Made by a program: the position numbers and the translations under genes
Shown here: piece after piece, positions 48,001 through 59,922 of the stretch
How positions within the stretch are numbered: the first letter of the stretch is position 1
How the letters are laid out: every line of letters begins with the position of its first letter
DNA from: Sarcocystis neurona
Taxonomy: Eukaryota > Apicomplexa > Conoidasida > Eucoccidiorida > Sarcocystidae
Direction: 5' to 3'
Length of the DNA: 64,000 nt
Assembly: GCA_000727475.1 (NCBI GenBank)
Contig: KL647323.1
Span: 840,589-904,588 of the forward strand
Notes under the pieces: model-generated
Seen by the model: only the letters and a program-made list of their open reading frames with translations
Told to the model about the DNA's origin: nothing
Database searches by the model: none

Positions 48001-51000
48001 CCAGTTGGATGCGCATCTTTTGAACTTCGTCGAAGAACTCATACGTGACGCCCACATCAAATACACAACTTACAAGAATAAAGAGGCACTATCAGAAACT
48101 GCTCTAAAGCTGCTAAAGAGAAGGTATGGTACTGTCATTTATTACAGGTGCTGCGATATCTTTTTCTCTCTCCCTCCGCCTTTCTGTCCATACATACGTA
48201 TATACATATATCCATATATGGTACATACGTATGAATATGTTTTAACTATATATATAAATATGTATATATATGTCTTTTAAGTTCTTATATCTACACACAC
48301 ATGTATGTGTATCTGTATGTGTTTACTACATATGCAGGGGCACTTTTTCCTGTGCGTCTCTGCATACTATATATGTATTTGTAGGTATGTACGTATATGT
48401 ATGAATACGAGTACATAGAGACACAGGGCGAGCCTGACCAGCTTCGCCAAAGGCTTTTCTGGAAAGACGTGAATCACATTGAACCCATGCACAAGCGGAG
48501 GGCGGCTGTGCGGTCTGCGCGGCGTGCGCCAAAGCGTGTGTGTGAGTGTGTGGGTGGATGTTTCTACCGGGCTGGGCTTCTGCAGTTGTCTACACACATA
48601 CGTAGGGACATGCGTACACACATATACAGAGGAAAGAAAGCGTGGGAAGGGACGTCTCGAATGTGGCGGACTTTTCAGGAGAGATAAAAAGTGCCCGGCA
48701 GGAGCCTCCCCATCAGACAGGAGTATATACTTGTGTGTATGTGTGTGTTTTGTGTGTAGCAGTATGTCCTGTGCTTCTACGTAGCGAGGAGCTTACACAC
48801 CTATACATAAATATATATGTGTATATGGTGAGAGTGATGTGCGCGCGTTCTCGTGTCCCAGTTGGTGTTTCTATGGAGTTAGTTAGAGGAGTACTTTTGT
48901 ATCCACATGTATATGTGATACATATATACACATGTATATTAGCGTGCATACTGTATATGCATAAATACATACATATATACTAGCTTACGTACTTCATGTG
49001 TATGTATACATGTGTATATCATATATATTAGCTTGCGTAGTGTATACATATATATATATATATATATATGTATGTACGTGCACATATATATTAGCTAGCG
49101 TAGTGTATACGTGTACATATATAATATATTATATGTTACATATATATTAGCGTGCGTAGTGTATAGGTGTATACATAAATATACATTTTTGCTTGTGTGT
49201 ATATGGAGAGAGAATGGTGTGCTTTTGTACGTGGGAGTGGTCGTTGAAGACGCGTGGTATTCCGAGAAGCAGCTCTGTGCGTATCCGTTGTGAAGACGCT
49301 TAACTGCTGCATCTGCCAAGAAACGGGCGAACTTCCCTCTCCACGTACACCTACACATACACGTGTGATCTGTCCTTCTCATAGTAGGTGGTCAGTGAGA
49401 GGAACAGCAAGACAAAACGAAAAGACGTCCGAGCGCACATCCACACGCGCGACACGTGGACGCATGCAGGTATATACAAGAAAAGGAAACCGGAAGAAGA
49501 GACGGAAGAGAAGGGGCGATGGAGGTGCACACACCCGCGCGAGGATTTGCAGAAAAGACGCCGCAGCAGCACAACTGCATCTCTTGTGTCTACGTTGGCG
49601 ACAGCGTCTTTACAGAACATTCATCGATATATGTGTGCGCGTGTGTCTCTCGCGCGACCTGGAAAAGATTGCCTGGGGAACGAAAATGTGCGTCTTTTTG
49701 TCTTCTCTGTGTTCTTCTCATTGAGCTATGCCTGCTTTTTTTGCGCGGCTCGGAATAGGTGGCAGAGCTACGTCGCAGTCCGCTAGATACCTGCGTCTAC
49801 AGGTGCATCTACAAGTTTATATGTAGATGTCTGTGTGACCCCTTCCGCAGTAAGGTGCAACACACACATACTGGGGTAGAACGCATGCATTTATATTTAC
49901 ACATGGATGTAGTACCTGTGCGCCGAGGCGAATCCGTAGTATATATGTATGCCCATCACTGCGTAATAATACCCAGGCGCCTCACACACACACACGCATG
50001 TGTACGTACACATGTATGTGGGCTGGGTAGATAAAGCAGAAGCGCGGGTACGCGTGAATGGACCAGCAGAAACTGAAGGATATCACGAATACCTATCTCA
50101 GATAGCGTGTGTATACGAGGAAAGACGATGGAAGTGTTCGATAGTTTGACTGAACTGTTCGCCTATATCTGGACTTGTGTAGCATGGAGGACGTGGGCGA
50201 AGTTGACGTCTCCGTCTCCGCACGCATAAATGATTACATGTGTAGAGTGTACGTTAACGTCCTTGCATGCGTCAATTATCACATTTGAGACGGCGCAATT
50301 TTGTGTGCTGCAGGATAGAGGCTCACCTCGAACTGGAGAAGCACAAGCGCCAGGACTTCGTACGGATCCTCAGCCTATGTTTCCACAGTCGTACGGAGAA
50401 ACGCCGCGCAGTTCTGAAGGTGCTGTTTTACCCGTGTCTTCCCCTTTTCGGCTCTCCCTTTCTTCTCCTATTTTCCCCCGTTTTCCTCGTGATCTTTTCC
50501 TTTTCGTTTTCTTCGTCTTCGGCCACCAGACGCGCAGTTCTGTGTGTACGTCTCTTCACTCCTGCACTCCGAATATTGCTGCCTCCCTCCCACTCGCACG
50601 TATGTCCACATGTTACACATGCGGAAATGTACTTCACTTACGATCTATACATAAATTCAGATAGGAAGTAACGTGGGTGTGTCGTCTATATATGTGTATA
50701 TACGTATACATGTACGTACACACACACATACGTACATACATACATACATACGTACATACATACATTACGTACATACACATACATACATACATTACGTACA
50801 TACATACATACATACACACATACATTACGTACATACATACATACATACGTACATACATACATTACGTACATACATACACACATGCATTACGTACATACAT
50901 ACATACATACGTACATACATACATTACGTACATACATACATACATACTTACATACATACATACGTGCATATATATATATATGTATATATACATACCATAC

Positions 51001-51423
51001 ATAACATACATTACATTACATACGTTGCATACGTACATGTGTGCACACGTACGTCATACATACGTAAATACATAGATACCTACATACATACAAGTGTATG
51101 AGTATATTTTACAAGGTAAGGCTTCGCGTAGATAGTTGTGTACTGGTATCGACAAATGTATATACGTAGGTATCCGCAAATATCTCCGTGTATGTGTGAG
51201 TATGTATTTATTTACATATATATATACACATGTATGTATATATATGTACGTACGTATACATATATTTACGTACACGTACGTTATCACGTTAAAGTCCCAC
51301 ATATGCGTGTCCCTGTATTTGATTTCAGTCTAAGTATTACCTACTAATAAATATATGTATGTACATATATATGTATATGTATATGCCCAACCTGTATATG
51401 TCTATATAGTACAGTAATACACA

Positions 51424-51472
<49 letters not shown>

Positions 51473-51785
51473 NNNNNNNNNNNNNNNNNNNNNNNNNNNN
51501 NNNNNNNNNNNNNNNNNNNNNNNNNNNNNNNNNNNNNNNNNNNNNNNNNNNNNNNNNNNNNNNNNNNNNNNNNNNNNNNNNNNNNNNNNNNNNNNNNNNN
51601 NNNNNNNNNNNNNNNNNNNNNNNNNNNNNNNNNNNNNNNNNNNNNNNNNNNNNNNNNNNNNNNNNNNNNNNNNNNNNNNNNNNNNNNNNNNNNNNNNNNN
51701 NNNNNNNNNNNNNNNNNNNNNNNNNNNNNNNNNNNNNNNNNNNNNNNNNNNNNNNNNNNNNNNNNNNNNNNNNNNNNNNNNNNNN

Positions 51786-51830
<45 letters not shown>

Positions 51831-54800
51831 ACTGATAGCGAGACATGTAGGCGTGCATAGAGATGCACGAGTATACGTCTAATTACAGGTAACAGGATGA
51901 ATTAATGCGTTATTGACACAGCGTATTGATGAAAATTGTATACACACACCCACACACGTACATCACAGGCTATGTGTAAGCAGTCAATTGATCTACGTAA
52001 ATTCGTTTGTGTGTGTGTGTGTGTGTATTTGCATGCCATGTGGCGCAAGGCAGACAGTCTCCTCGCGTCTCAATCCTGCGGAGTGATTTACTAGACATGC
52101 ACACATATTTACACGTCCATACTCACGTCTTCCACACATACACACACAGGCGTATATAAATGTAAGTCTTCTCCTCTACGCAGCGTGCTTCCTGGGCAGA
52201 CGTAGGCACCGGGTCAGGGAGACAATACGTGGGAAGACGTTTCTGCCGCTGTTAGTGTGTGCGTCTCTCACTATGTGTGGAGCGGATATACCACCGAGAA
52301 GACGCGTGTGGAGAAATTCAGCCTCCTTCGCCTTCTTCCGTCGTCTCTGTTACTCTTCTCTAGGCGACACTTTACACCCTCGAAGATCTACATCGCTTTC
52401 AAGAGTGGCTCGAAGAAGGAATTCTCTACGGAGGTAAATGACAGGTGTCCTCACTCTTGCATATACATATGTGTTGGCACTTGTGTATATGTAGATCATC
52501 CATTTGTGTGTGTGGTATGTGTGTCTGTGTATAACTCGCTAATATTGATGGATAGATGTCTATGTGTATGTAGATATATATGTAGGAGTCTACAATATAC
52601 ATGTATGTCCGCGGAGACAAGTGTGGATAGGTCCGTATACATATATGAGAATACCGTCTTGCCGGACGTGTGTGATACGTGTGTGTGTGTGTGTGTGTGC
52701 AGATGTGTGTATTGGTCGTGCGTCTACGTATGTGGCCCTATGGTTTGAAAATGGATACAGCTGAGTCAACGTGGGGGCATATTTCTCGAGCGGCATTTCG
52801 CGTGAGTAAATTATAGAGATACGTCGTCATCGCGGGCAGCTCCTGCTGCTTAGATGCACTTCTTGAAGGTGCACGCACGTGCGAGACGGCTGATCCATCC
52901 GACACATTTCCTGCGTACACCCGTGTGTAGTGGGTCCCACGTCTTCTTCTCTGTGTGCGCATGCCAAAGAATATGAAAATTCTTATATATATGATGTGTA
53001 TTTGGCGGACGTCTCCCCACCTCCGCTGTGATATACGTCTTATGTACACACGTCGTCTCCACGTAATATGGTTCGTGGATACGTATGGGCTCGGTCGTTT
53101 GTACGAAACACTAGTCACACACACGTGTACATATATAAGACGTACACATATATATGGCTATATATGCTCGACGACGACGTAGTGGCCTATACGTCTCTGT
53201 GCAGCTGGATGTCCACCCACATACACATACGTATATGCACGCATATGTGTACGGATACTTATTTGTGTGGACGTATATGGAAGAGTAGCCACACACGTGT
53301 ATATGTCTATACGTGCTCGACGACGATGCAACGGCCTATACACCTGTGTGCAGCTGGACGTCCACCCATACGTATATATATATATATATATGTGAAGGTA
53401 TACGTGTGAGGACACACTTTTTTCTGCTGAAGAATTCCGGTGTGTAGCTGTGTCGTTATTAGAGTAAGAGCCAACGCAGAAGCGATTGCGCAAGGATTTT
53501 CTTCTTTTTTGTGAGGCATTTCATGGTGGGTTCTCTCTTTTTCTCTTGGTTTTATCAGTTGTCCTCCTTCACATTTTTAGCAGTGGTAGATTCTTGCTCT
53601 ACAGACGACGAGAAAAGGCGATTTGCACGAGCTTCCTCACGAGACTTCCTTCTATGTCTGCTCGTGGACGAAACAAGGAACTTCTATTTCTTGTTGAAGT
53701 GTTGTTGAGCAGGAACGCAGTGGATCCATACTACTATATTCCTCAGTATTAATCTACACAGAAGGACAATATATACATGTATATATGTACACGTACACGT
53801 AGGTATGTGAAGAACAGAAGTATATGCATTTCTAAGAGGTGGACTACAATGCAATAGTGTTAAATGACGTTGTGTATATATGCAGAGAGAAATGGAGAAG
53901 AAGAAAAGGGAAGAAGGGAGAAAGGAAGAGCGATAAAACAAGATAATGCCCTTCATATTTAGTACGTCGCTTTGTATATATTCAAGGTCATTATATTTCT
54001 ACACACATATACGTATATGTAGTCCGCACGTATGAATGTTTACTCTATGTATACATATGTAGATATATATGACAGATGATCCCTTTCCTGTTGCGTGCAA
54101 TTCAAGTTCATTCTATGTATATGCACCTATATACGTATACGTATTCCGCATTTGTTGAAGTCTAGTCTACGTACATTATATATATCTATTCTGATTTACT
54201 TGCGACGGATGTGTCAATCCCGACGTGTCAGGAGGCACGTTACTAGGACGAGCAGCAACGATGTTGACAGTATCATCGTTCAATATATTTGTAGGGAAGT
54301 ATATATATATCTGGATGGTATATATATATGTACATGTCCATATGTGTCTCTCTATTTTGGTTGGTGCGCGTGGGTTGTTCCTCCGTTGCCCGTTCTTATT
54401 CTTCGCCGGCGGACAAGGTCGTGAAGCAAGTACGTCTACCGCGGGGAGAGCTGTACGCTTATGCCACCGTGCGACGCCGGTAGCGACAGGGCGGCCTCGG
54501 CAGGCCTGTATACTTCTACAACCGCATGCATTTATATTTTCAGCTGCCTGTGAAGAGGAGCCTCCGTAGCCCTGCGTGGCCGTTTGGCGTTGCCAGTGAA
54601 GCAAGGAACGCTTGCTTTCAGCGTTGTGAAGGAGTTTCGGCGCCACACATGTGTAGGTGTCTACATGTATACGTATGTAAGAAGAGATGTATACACATGT
54701 ATGCGTATAATAAAGGCAAGTATACGTATGTGTCTGCGGTCGTGGGGGGACCGGGGGAGGACCAGTTATCACTGCCGACGTGATGCAGCTCGAGAAAAGG

Positions 54801-57800
54801 GGGACTTCCTGTGTACCTGGTAGAGACTTGTGTCTCACTCCTGGGCTTGCAAGAACATGTACAAAGTCGAGGATGTATTTGTGTGTCCATGTGCCTTTGG
54901 ATTTTCAACGTACTACAAACGGGAAGTCGAAGTCCTCTTCGTTGGGCAGCGCAGACACACACACACACGGACGCGAGTTTCTGTTGCGTCTAGGCGGCCG
55001 CCTTGCAGCAATAAATACACTCCACCTACATAATATATATGAATACATGTATACGGAGGTGTGTGAATCCTGCGTCGACTTTTTTCTGTATATACATATG
55101 TGTATGTATCCGTTTGTAACATATATATATGCATGCGTCTTGCAGGTAAGATACGGAGTCGTGCTATACACATAGAATACCTTCCTCTGTACCTCCGATT
55201 AACTTCCCATTTGTCTGCTGTATGCCTTTCTTACCACTGACTGTCTATCTATATTCATGCATGTTCTGTGTACGCCCTTCTCTCGCTGTCTCTATAGATG
55301 TACACGTATATAGGATATTTGTAGGTTTTCTAGTGTTATCTATCCTCCCTGCATTAGATGTCTGTACCCTCCCCTCATAGAGTTCACCCCTACATATACA
55401 TGTGTATATACGTATGTATGTATAAAGTTCGTGGTCCCTAGCTGGACACATATGTAGGATCGCTGTAGTTCTTTTTATTGTTATCTCTCCTCCCTGCATT
55501 AGATATTTGTACCATATCTTCGTAGAGCTCACCAAGATATACACATATATATATATATATATGTGTATGTGCATAAAGTTTTTCTGTCTCGCTTTATCTC
55601 TCTGTGTCTCTGCTCCTGTATAGGTTAGAGCTCTCTGTTTCGCCAGTGTTCAGGATTCTTTCGTGCATACGTTCAGAGATACATTCTTCCTGCAGCCGCA
55701 GCAGCAGTGGTGGAGCTGCAGCAACAGTCTCACTTTGTCCTTTTCGTGACTTGGCCTTCGGACTTATTGTATGACATCTACAAGGAGCGTCAGTAAACAC
55801 AAACAGCGCCATAGGTGGACGTTTCTGTGCGTACGTATATATGCATCTTGGAAGACGAGACGGCGAAAGACAAAAACATACACATGTGTAGATACATGTA
55901 AATAGATACGTTTCCTCCTTATTGTTAATATGGAACTTTACGAAAACGCATGTAGCTGTCAACCCGTCCATCAACGTAGCAAGAAGGACGCAGGGCAAGC
56001 TCCACATTCGTATACATACAGCTAGGTAGACGGGCACACAAAACGATTCACATTCTTATACACATATATATATGTGTATACGCACATGTAGATAGAAAAA
56101 TACAGGGCAAGCTTCGCATTCGTATACATATATATATATATATATGTGTACGTGTGCGCGTAGACGTAGGTAGACCGGCACAGGGCAAGTTCAACTTTCT
56201 TTATGTATATACATGGATGTATGCGTCGACGTAGTAACGGGAGAGACACAGGGCATGTTCTACATATATATATATATATGCGTAAACTGAGGTGGACGGG
56301 CACAAGGCAAGCTTCTCATTCTTCTATATATAGCTTGCCCTGTGTGTCCTTTCCTGTACGTCTACGCATACATATGTGTATACATATATATATATATATA
56401 AAAGAATGTGAAACTTGCCCGGTGTCCCTCTCGTTAGCATCTATTTGCACAGACGACGCACAGGCTTGCGGACTTGTTTGTGTATCTGTCCCTGTGTTTG
56501 TGTGTCTGTATACATATACATGTACCTCCGACACAGCACTCATATACACACGTATCCGTATTTATTCATCTCCATAGTTGTGTATTTTGATTAGTTATAT
56601 ATATATGTACATATATGATATTTCTGCATACATGTATGTATATATATACATACATATATGTATATACATACATATATGCACATGTGTACATACACATATA
56701 TATATATATATGTATGCTTGTGCTCCTGTATGCGGCTCTTGATGTGTGTACACCAACACATATACGTATAACAGTGTGTTTTAACTCCGGATTGAATATA
56801 CGTGATTGCTGCATGTGGACCGCAGATTTTGTGATATGCTCTTGACTCCTTTCTTGGATATTTTGACAAGCGCGTCTTGAGCTGCTAGCGGCCACTGCCA
56901 GTTGAGCCTGTGTATATGCGAGCTGCCGCAATGGGAGGCATCAGCTGCGTTTCCTTCTAAGACGAAAGTTTCGTCCTTTACGTTGTTTCTTTCTAACGAC
57001 ACGGGACGTCCGCAGCCAGTCTTTCTTTTAGTTCTTCTCGGCTGCCAGTGTAAGCGTATTTCGTATACAGGTGGACGTACCTCTATTTTGACTCTATGCC
57101 TGCAATGCGTATATGCAACTACATTTCGTCTTTTACTTCTACCCCCTTGTCTCCGTCTGTATGTCTGTGTATGTTTGGGTACACTGGCGTGTCTATATAT
57201 ATTTATGTGTGTATTTGTGGAATGATATGTACCTCACGGAGACTGGCAATTTCGTCTCTTTATTACTCTTCAGTGTATTTATATATATGGACATATATAT
57301 ATATGAAATTAGGAAATATATATATATAGTGTACTTCAAGTGTACATACAGTGGCGCACCACACTGAAGGATTTCTTGAATTTCGTTGTTGCAGTTTTCT
57401 GAAGCGGGAAGTGATCTCACTTTTGTTTTTCTTCAGGAAATATTTATATTTATATACAAATATAAAATCAGCTATTTATATATATATATATGTGTAGGGC
57501 ATATGAATTACACATGCAAGGACTTACCACACTGGCGAAGTTTTTGGCTTCTATTGTCGCAGACCTCTGAAGCTGAGTGTCACCTGTATACGCTTTGCCT
57601 ACCTTCTTGTGTGTCTCCCATTATATATTTATGTCTGTGTTCTTGTGTGTGAAGATACTTCCTCTTTGTGAATATAAAAAGATGCTTAGTAGCATCTGAT
57701 ACACGTAGGAGGTATGGAGGAATACTGGGCAGATGTCTACGCCCCTGGGTAGCTGACGGCGTCAGGAAGCGCTAACATACCGGCTTCAGTGTCTGTCTTC

Positions 57801-58524
57801 ATAAATTTTATCTTCGTGTCTTCCTTACGTTTGTCTCTTCTCCGCATGTGTGGAGATTCATTTTCTTTATATGTGTGTATATGTACGTGATTTGCATACA
57901 CGTAACTGTTCAAACTTATGTTCTTCCTGCCCGTTTAAAAAGGGAGCTGATGCCAGCAGCAGGGCGAGCAGTGAGTGGTGGAGTGTTGTACGGGCTTCCT
58001 CCTCTTAGATTTGTGTTTATTCGTCGGTGTTTACATGTGTAACACTGGTGCACGTATACTAACATGTGTGGATATATATATATGTATATATATATATATC
58101 TCTAATATATATATATATATATATGAATATTCTGTCTATACGTGTGCATGTATATATGTACATATGTATGAGTATTCTGTGTGTGAATATATTCCCCTGT
58201 GTTGTGTCTGTATTTCTGGCTCTGGTTTGGACTCTATCTATTTTGTTATGGCTCTTCTATTCTGTTGTGGCTACATACATGTACGTGTGTATGTATGTGT
58301 CTGTTTGGGCTCCTGCAGAAGAGACGGGGAAGCTCAGAAAAGAACAGCTGCAGATCATGCGTGCCCTGGTGAAAGACTGCAAACAAGCAAATCCTGTAGA
58401 AAATCGCTTCCTTGACCGATGGGGGGAAGAAAATGCCTTTCAATCGGATATAAATTTGCAGTACACCTGGGATAATATCGTTCAAGGCGGGACTGACGCG
58501 TACGAGGGACCTAATTTTCCTTGA
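42021..58524 (+). CDS. 8-exon gene, 1,021 aa, N-terminal signal-anchor and Gln/Ala/Ser-rich middle; unknown function
   Basis: Phase-consistent model: 42021-43628 (donor GAC|GTAAGA), 44819-45547 (acceptor TTTTCCTCAG), 47948-48123 (donor AGAAG|GTATGG), 50314-50419, 52364-52433 (acceptor TACTCTTCTCTAG, donor GGAG|GTAAAT), 53581-53698, 54427-54479 and 58319-58524 (acceptor GCTCCTGCAG). Total 3,066 bases. All joins agree in phase; the 54427 exon is the least certain. An alternative start is Met13 (42057). Residues 33-49 (GGCFVLITLVSVFLCIV) are a signal-anchor or signal peptide, followed by a basic Ser/Arg/His-rich stretch, a layout compatible with secretory or apicoplast targeting. Residues of about 570-760 (exon 2) hold Gln/Ala/Ser runs. 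The last 260 residues are compact, charged and helical (DAHLLNFVEELIRDAHIKY, RFQEWLEEGILYG) and end DNIVQGGTDAYEGPNFP. I do not recognise the family. Confidence 0.7.
43629..44818 (+). other. Intron 1 of the 1,021-aa gene
   Basis: Donor GTAAGA at 43629, acceptor ...TTTTCCTCAG ending at 44818. Contains short ATAT/GTAC-rich tracts and a pyrimidine-rich CTCTGTCTCT stretch at about 44695-44765 that merges with the branch/polypyrimidine region. Confidence 0.65.
45548..47947 (+). other. Intron 2 of the 1,021-aa gene, microsatellite-rich
   Basis: Donor GTAGAA at 45548 and acceptor GTTTTAG ending at 47947. Many ATATATAC, ACACAT and TGTGTA tracts (for example 45796-45880, 46786-46885, 47750-47770, 47884-47903). 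No internal exon could be placed in phase. Confidence 0.65.
50727..50967. repeat. ACAT/ACGT minisatellite with higher-order units, in intron 4-flanking region
   Basis: A (CATA)n array is interrupted by ATTACGTACATAC phrases at 50764, 50791, 50824, 50861, 50886 and 50923, giving units of 27, 33, 37, 25 and 37 bases. It lies in the intron between exons 50314-50419 and 52364-52433. The array extends in degraded form to about 51075. Confidence 0.9.
51427..51828. repeat. (AT)n tract interrupted by a 313-N assembly gap
   Basis: AT repeats run 51427-51472, Ns 51473-51785, AT repeats again 51789-51828. The gap lies within an intron of the plus-strand gene, so no coding exon seems lost, but the true size is unknown. 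Confidence 0.97.
53165..53395. repeat. 150-bp tandem duplication, 2 copies
   Basis: Copies begin at 53165 and 53315 with TGCTCGACGACGA and share GCAGCTGGA.GTCCACCCA, then drift into ACATACGTATAT-rich tails. They sit in an intron of the 42021-58524 gene. Confidence 0.8.
55335..55540. repeat. 145-bp-period duplication, 2 copies
   Basis: GTTATCTNTCCTCCCTGCAT begins at 55335 and again at 55480. Both are followed by TAGAT, TGTACC, AGAG.TCACC and a TATACATATA-type tail ending near ATAAAGTT. Confidence 0.8.
55985..56420. repeat. Cluster of a GGGCAAGCTTC repeat with direct and inverted copies
   Basis: Unit approximates GGCACAGGGCAAGCTTCNCA followed by TTC.TATACATATATAT. Direct copies start near 55990, 56031, 56104, 56176, 56250 and 56296. 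Inverted copies lie near 56330-56353 (AGCTTGCCCTGTGTGTCC) and 56407-56435. The 56296 copy and the first inverted copy form a hairpin with about 18-base arms. Confidence 0.8.
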
Positions 58525-58540
58525 CATCTGTTCACAGTAG

Positions 58541-58577
<37 letters not shown>

Positions 58578-59256
58578 GGTATGTCACTCTCTACTCGAAC
58601 TCACTATGTACGTTCTCCTGTATATATATGCATATGTATTAATGTGTAGCACCACGTGGGGAACAGAGGGAGAAACAGTATGGGTATATATACAATATAT
58701 GCATGTATGTATATACACGTGCATACATATATATATATATATATATATATGTAAGACCTCCTACCTATGTAATACGCACGCAAATATGTTTGCGTCAAGA
58801 CATATGTATTCTAAAGAATTATATATATATATAGTTATATATGCGGGCGCAGAGTTGGTTGTCCAGAGTATGTGGCCGTAGTTTTTTGATGCTGTGTAAA
58901 GGACGCAGAGAGAGGAAGCAATACGTACCTTAGACTACAGAAGGACCTTCTTGTCCTCTGAAGAGGGAAGCTACACGAATCCTGTCTCAAAATTAATCAA
59001 GCGGTGGTGGTGGAGAAGGTAGTCGCGTGCGACGCATGCGAAAAACGTACTGAGAAAAGGAGAAAGACGGATTTCTCCGCAGGCAGAGTCTAGACGCAGA
59101 GAGAGCAGAAATGTTTGGTTTCGGTGGTTACGTCAACTGTTTATCTGGTCGCAGTATTCACAAGCAGAAAAAGATCTTTCCCGTCAAGCGGTCACCCGGT
59201 ATATAGAATAGTGTGTCGATGCTGCTGAAGGCTTTCGTAGGGAAGCGAGTGAGGGA

Positions 59257-59514
59257 GCGAAGCAGCTCGTATCAGTCGCGCTACACGTGTAGAAGCCAAC
59301 AAAAAAGAAACAGCGTGCACGCGTACAGGTCTATAGTTGTATGTAGCCCCCAGTATATATATGTATATATATGTGCATGTATCGTGCGAAGCAGCTTGCA
59401 TCAGTCGCGCTGCGTATGTAGAAGCAAACAGATAAGAAATAGGCCGCACACGTCTAGGTGTATAGCTGTATCTAAATCGCAGTATGTATACGTGTATATA
59501 TATATATATGTATG
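59257..59514. repeat. 129-bp tandem duplication, 2 copies
   Basis: Copies start at 59257 and 59386 with GCGAAGCAGCT; both carry ATCAGTCGCGCT, TGTAGAAGC.AAC and an (AT)n plus ATGTGCATGTAT tail. Confidence 0.85.
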
Positions 59515-59655
59515 TGCATGTATGCGTGGGTGTGTACTGTACCTTTTGGGGACAGGTGTAGGTACGCGTGTGCACGCACGCATTTACACCTACGTGTTCA
59601 TATATATATATATATATGTATATATATGCATATATATGCATATATATGTATATGT

Positions 59656-59922
59656 ATGAGCGGTGGGGACTGCAGTGAACATGTGGAAAAAAGAGGCGCG
59701 CTGCGCGTCGACGTACGCCGAGAATACGGCAGAGTGAGAGAAAGTGCGCGGGGTGCCTTTATTCGCATAAAACAGGCAAGAAAAGACAGGTTGGGTGTGT
59801 GGCGAAATAAGGTGCTTCAACTGCTGCCGCTGGCTAAGTTGCCCGCGCAGCTTCTCCTGTGTACATACGTACGAAGCGGGCTTGACCTGTGGGAGATGGT
59901 GGGCGCATACGAATCGAATTGA
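59656..59922 (+). CDS. Small basic ORF, 88 codons, doubtful
   Basis: ATG at 59656 follows directly on an (AT)n tract and gives MSGGDCSEHVEKRG..., rich in Arg/Lys, with a Leu-rich segment (VLQLLPLAKLPAQLLLC) and a TGA stop. Codon content looks less repetitive than the flank. It has no known motif and could be an exon or chance. Confidence 0.25.
   Translation: MSGGDCSEHVEKRGALRVDVRREYGRVRESARGAFIRIKQARKDRLGVWRNKVLQLLPLAKLPAQLLLCTYVRSGLDLWEMVGAYESN

Larger units (their letters stand above)
54480..58318 (+). other. Last intron of the 1,021-aa gene, repeat cluster
   Basis: About 3.8 kb between exons 54427-54479 and 58319-58524. It holds the 145-base duplication at 55335, the GGGCAAG repeat cluster at 55985-56420, a pair of related acceptor-like segments near 57360 and 57530, and long (AT)n tracts. 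Confidence 0.6.

Noticed and set aside
48389..49471. Coding-like segments at 48.40-48.53 kb and 49.39-49.47 kb as extra exons
   Set aside because: Neither can be placed in phase between exons ending at 48123 and starting at 50314, which join perfectly without them. They might be alternative exons only.
50673..51101. Long plus-strand ORFs made of THTYIHTYIR-type repeats
   Set aside because: They are translations of the ACAT minisatellite, open in several frames at once, inside an intron of a well-supported gene.
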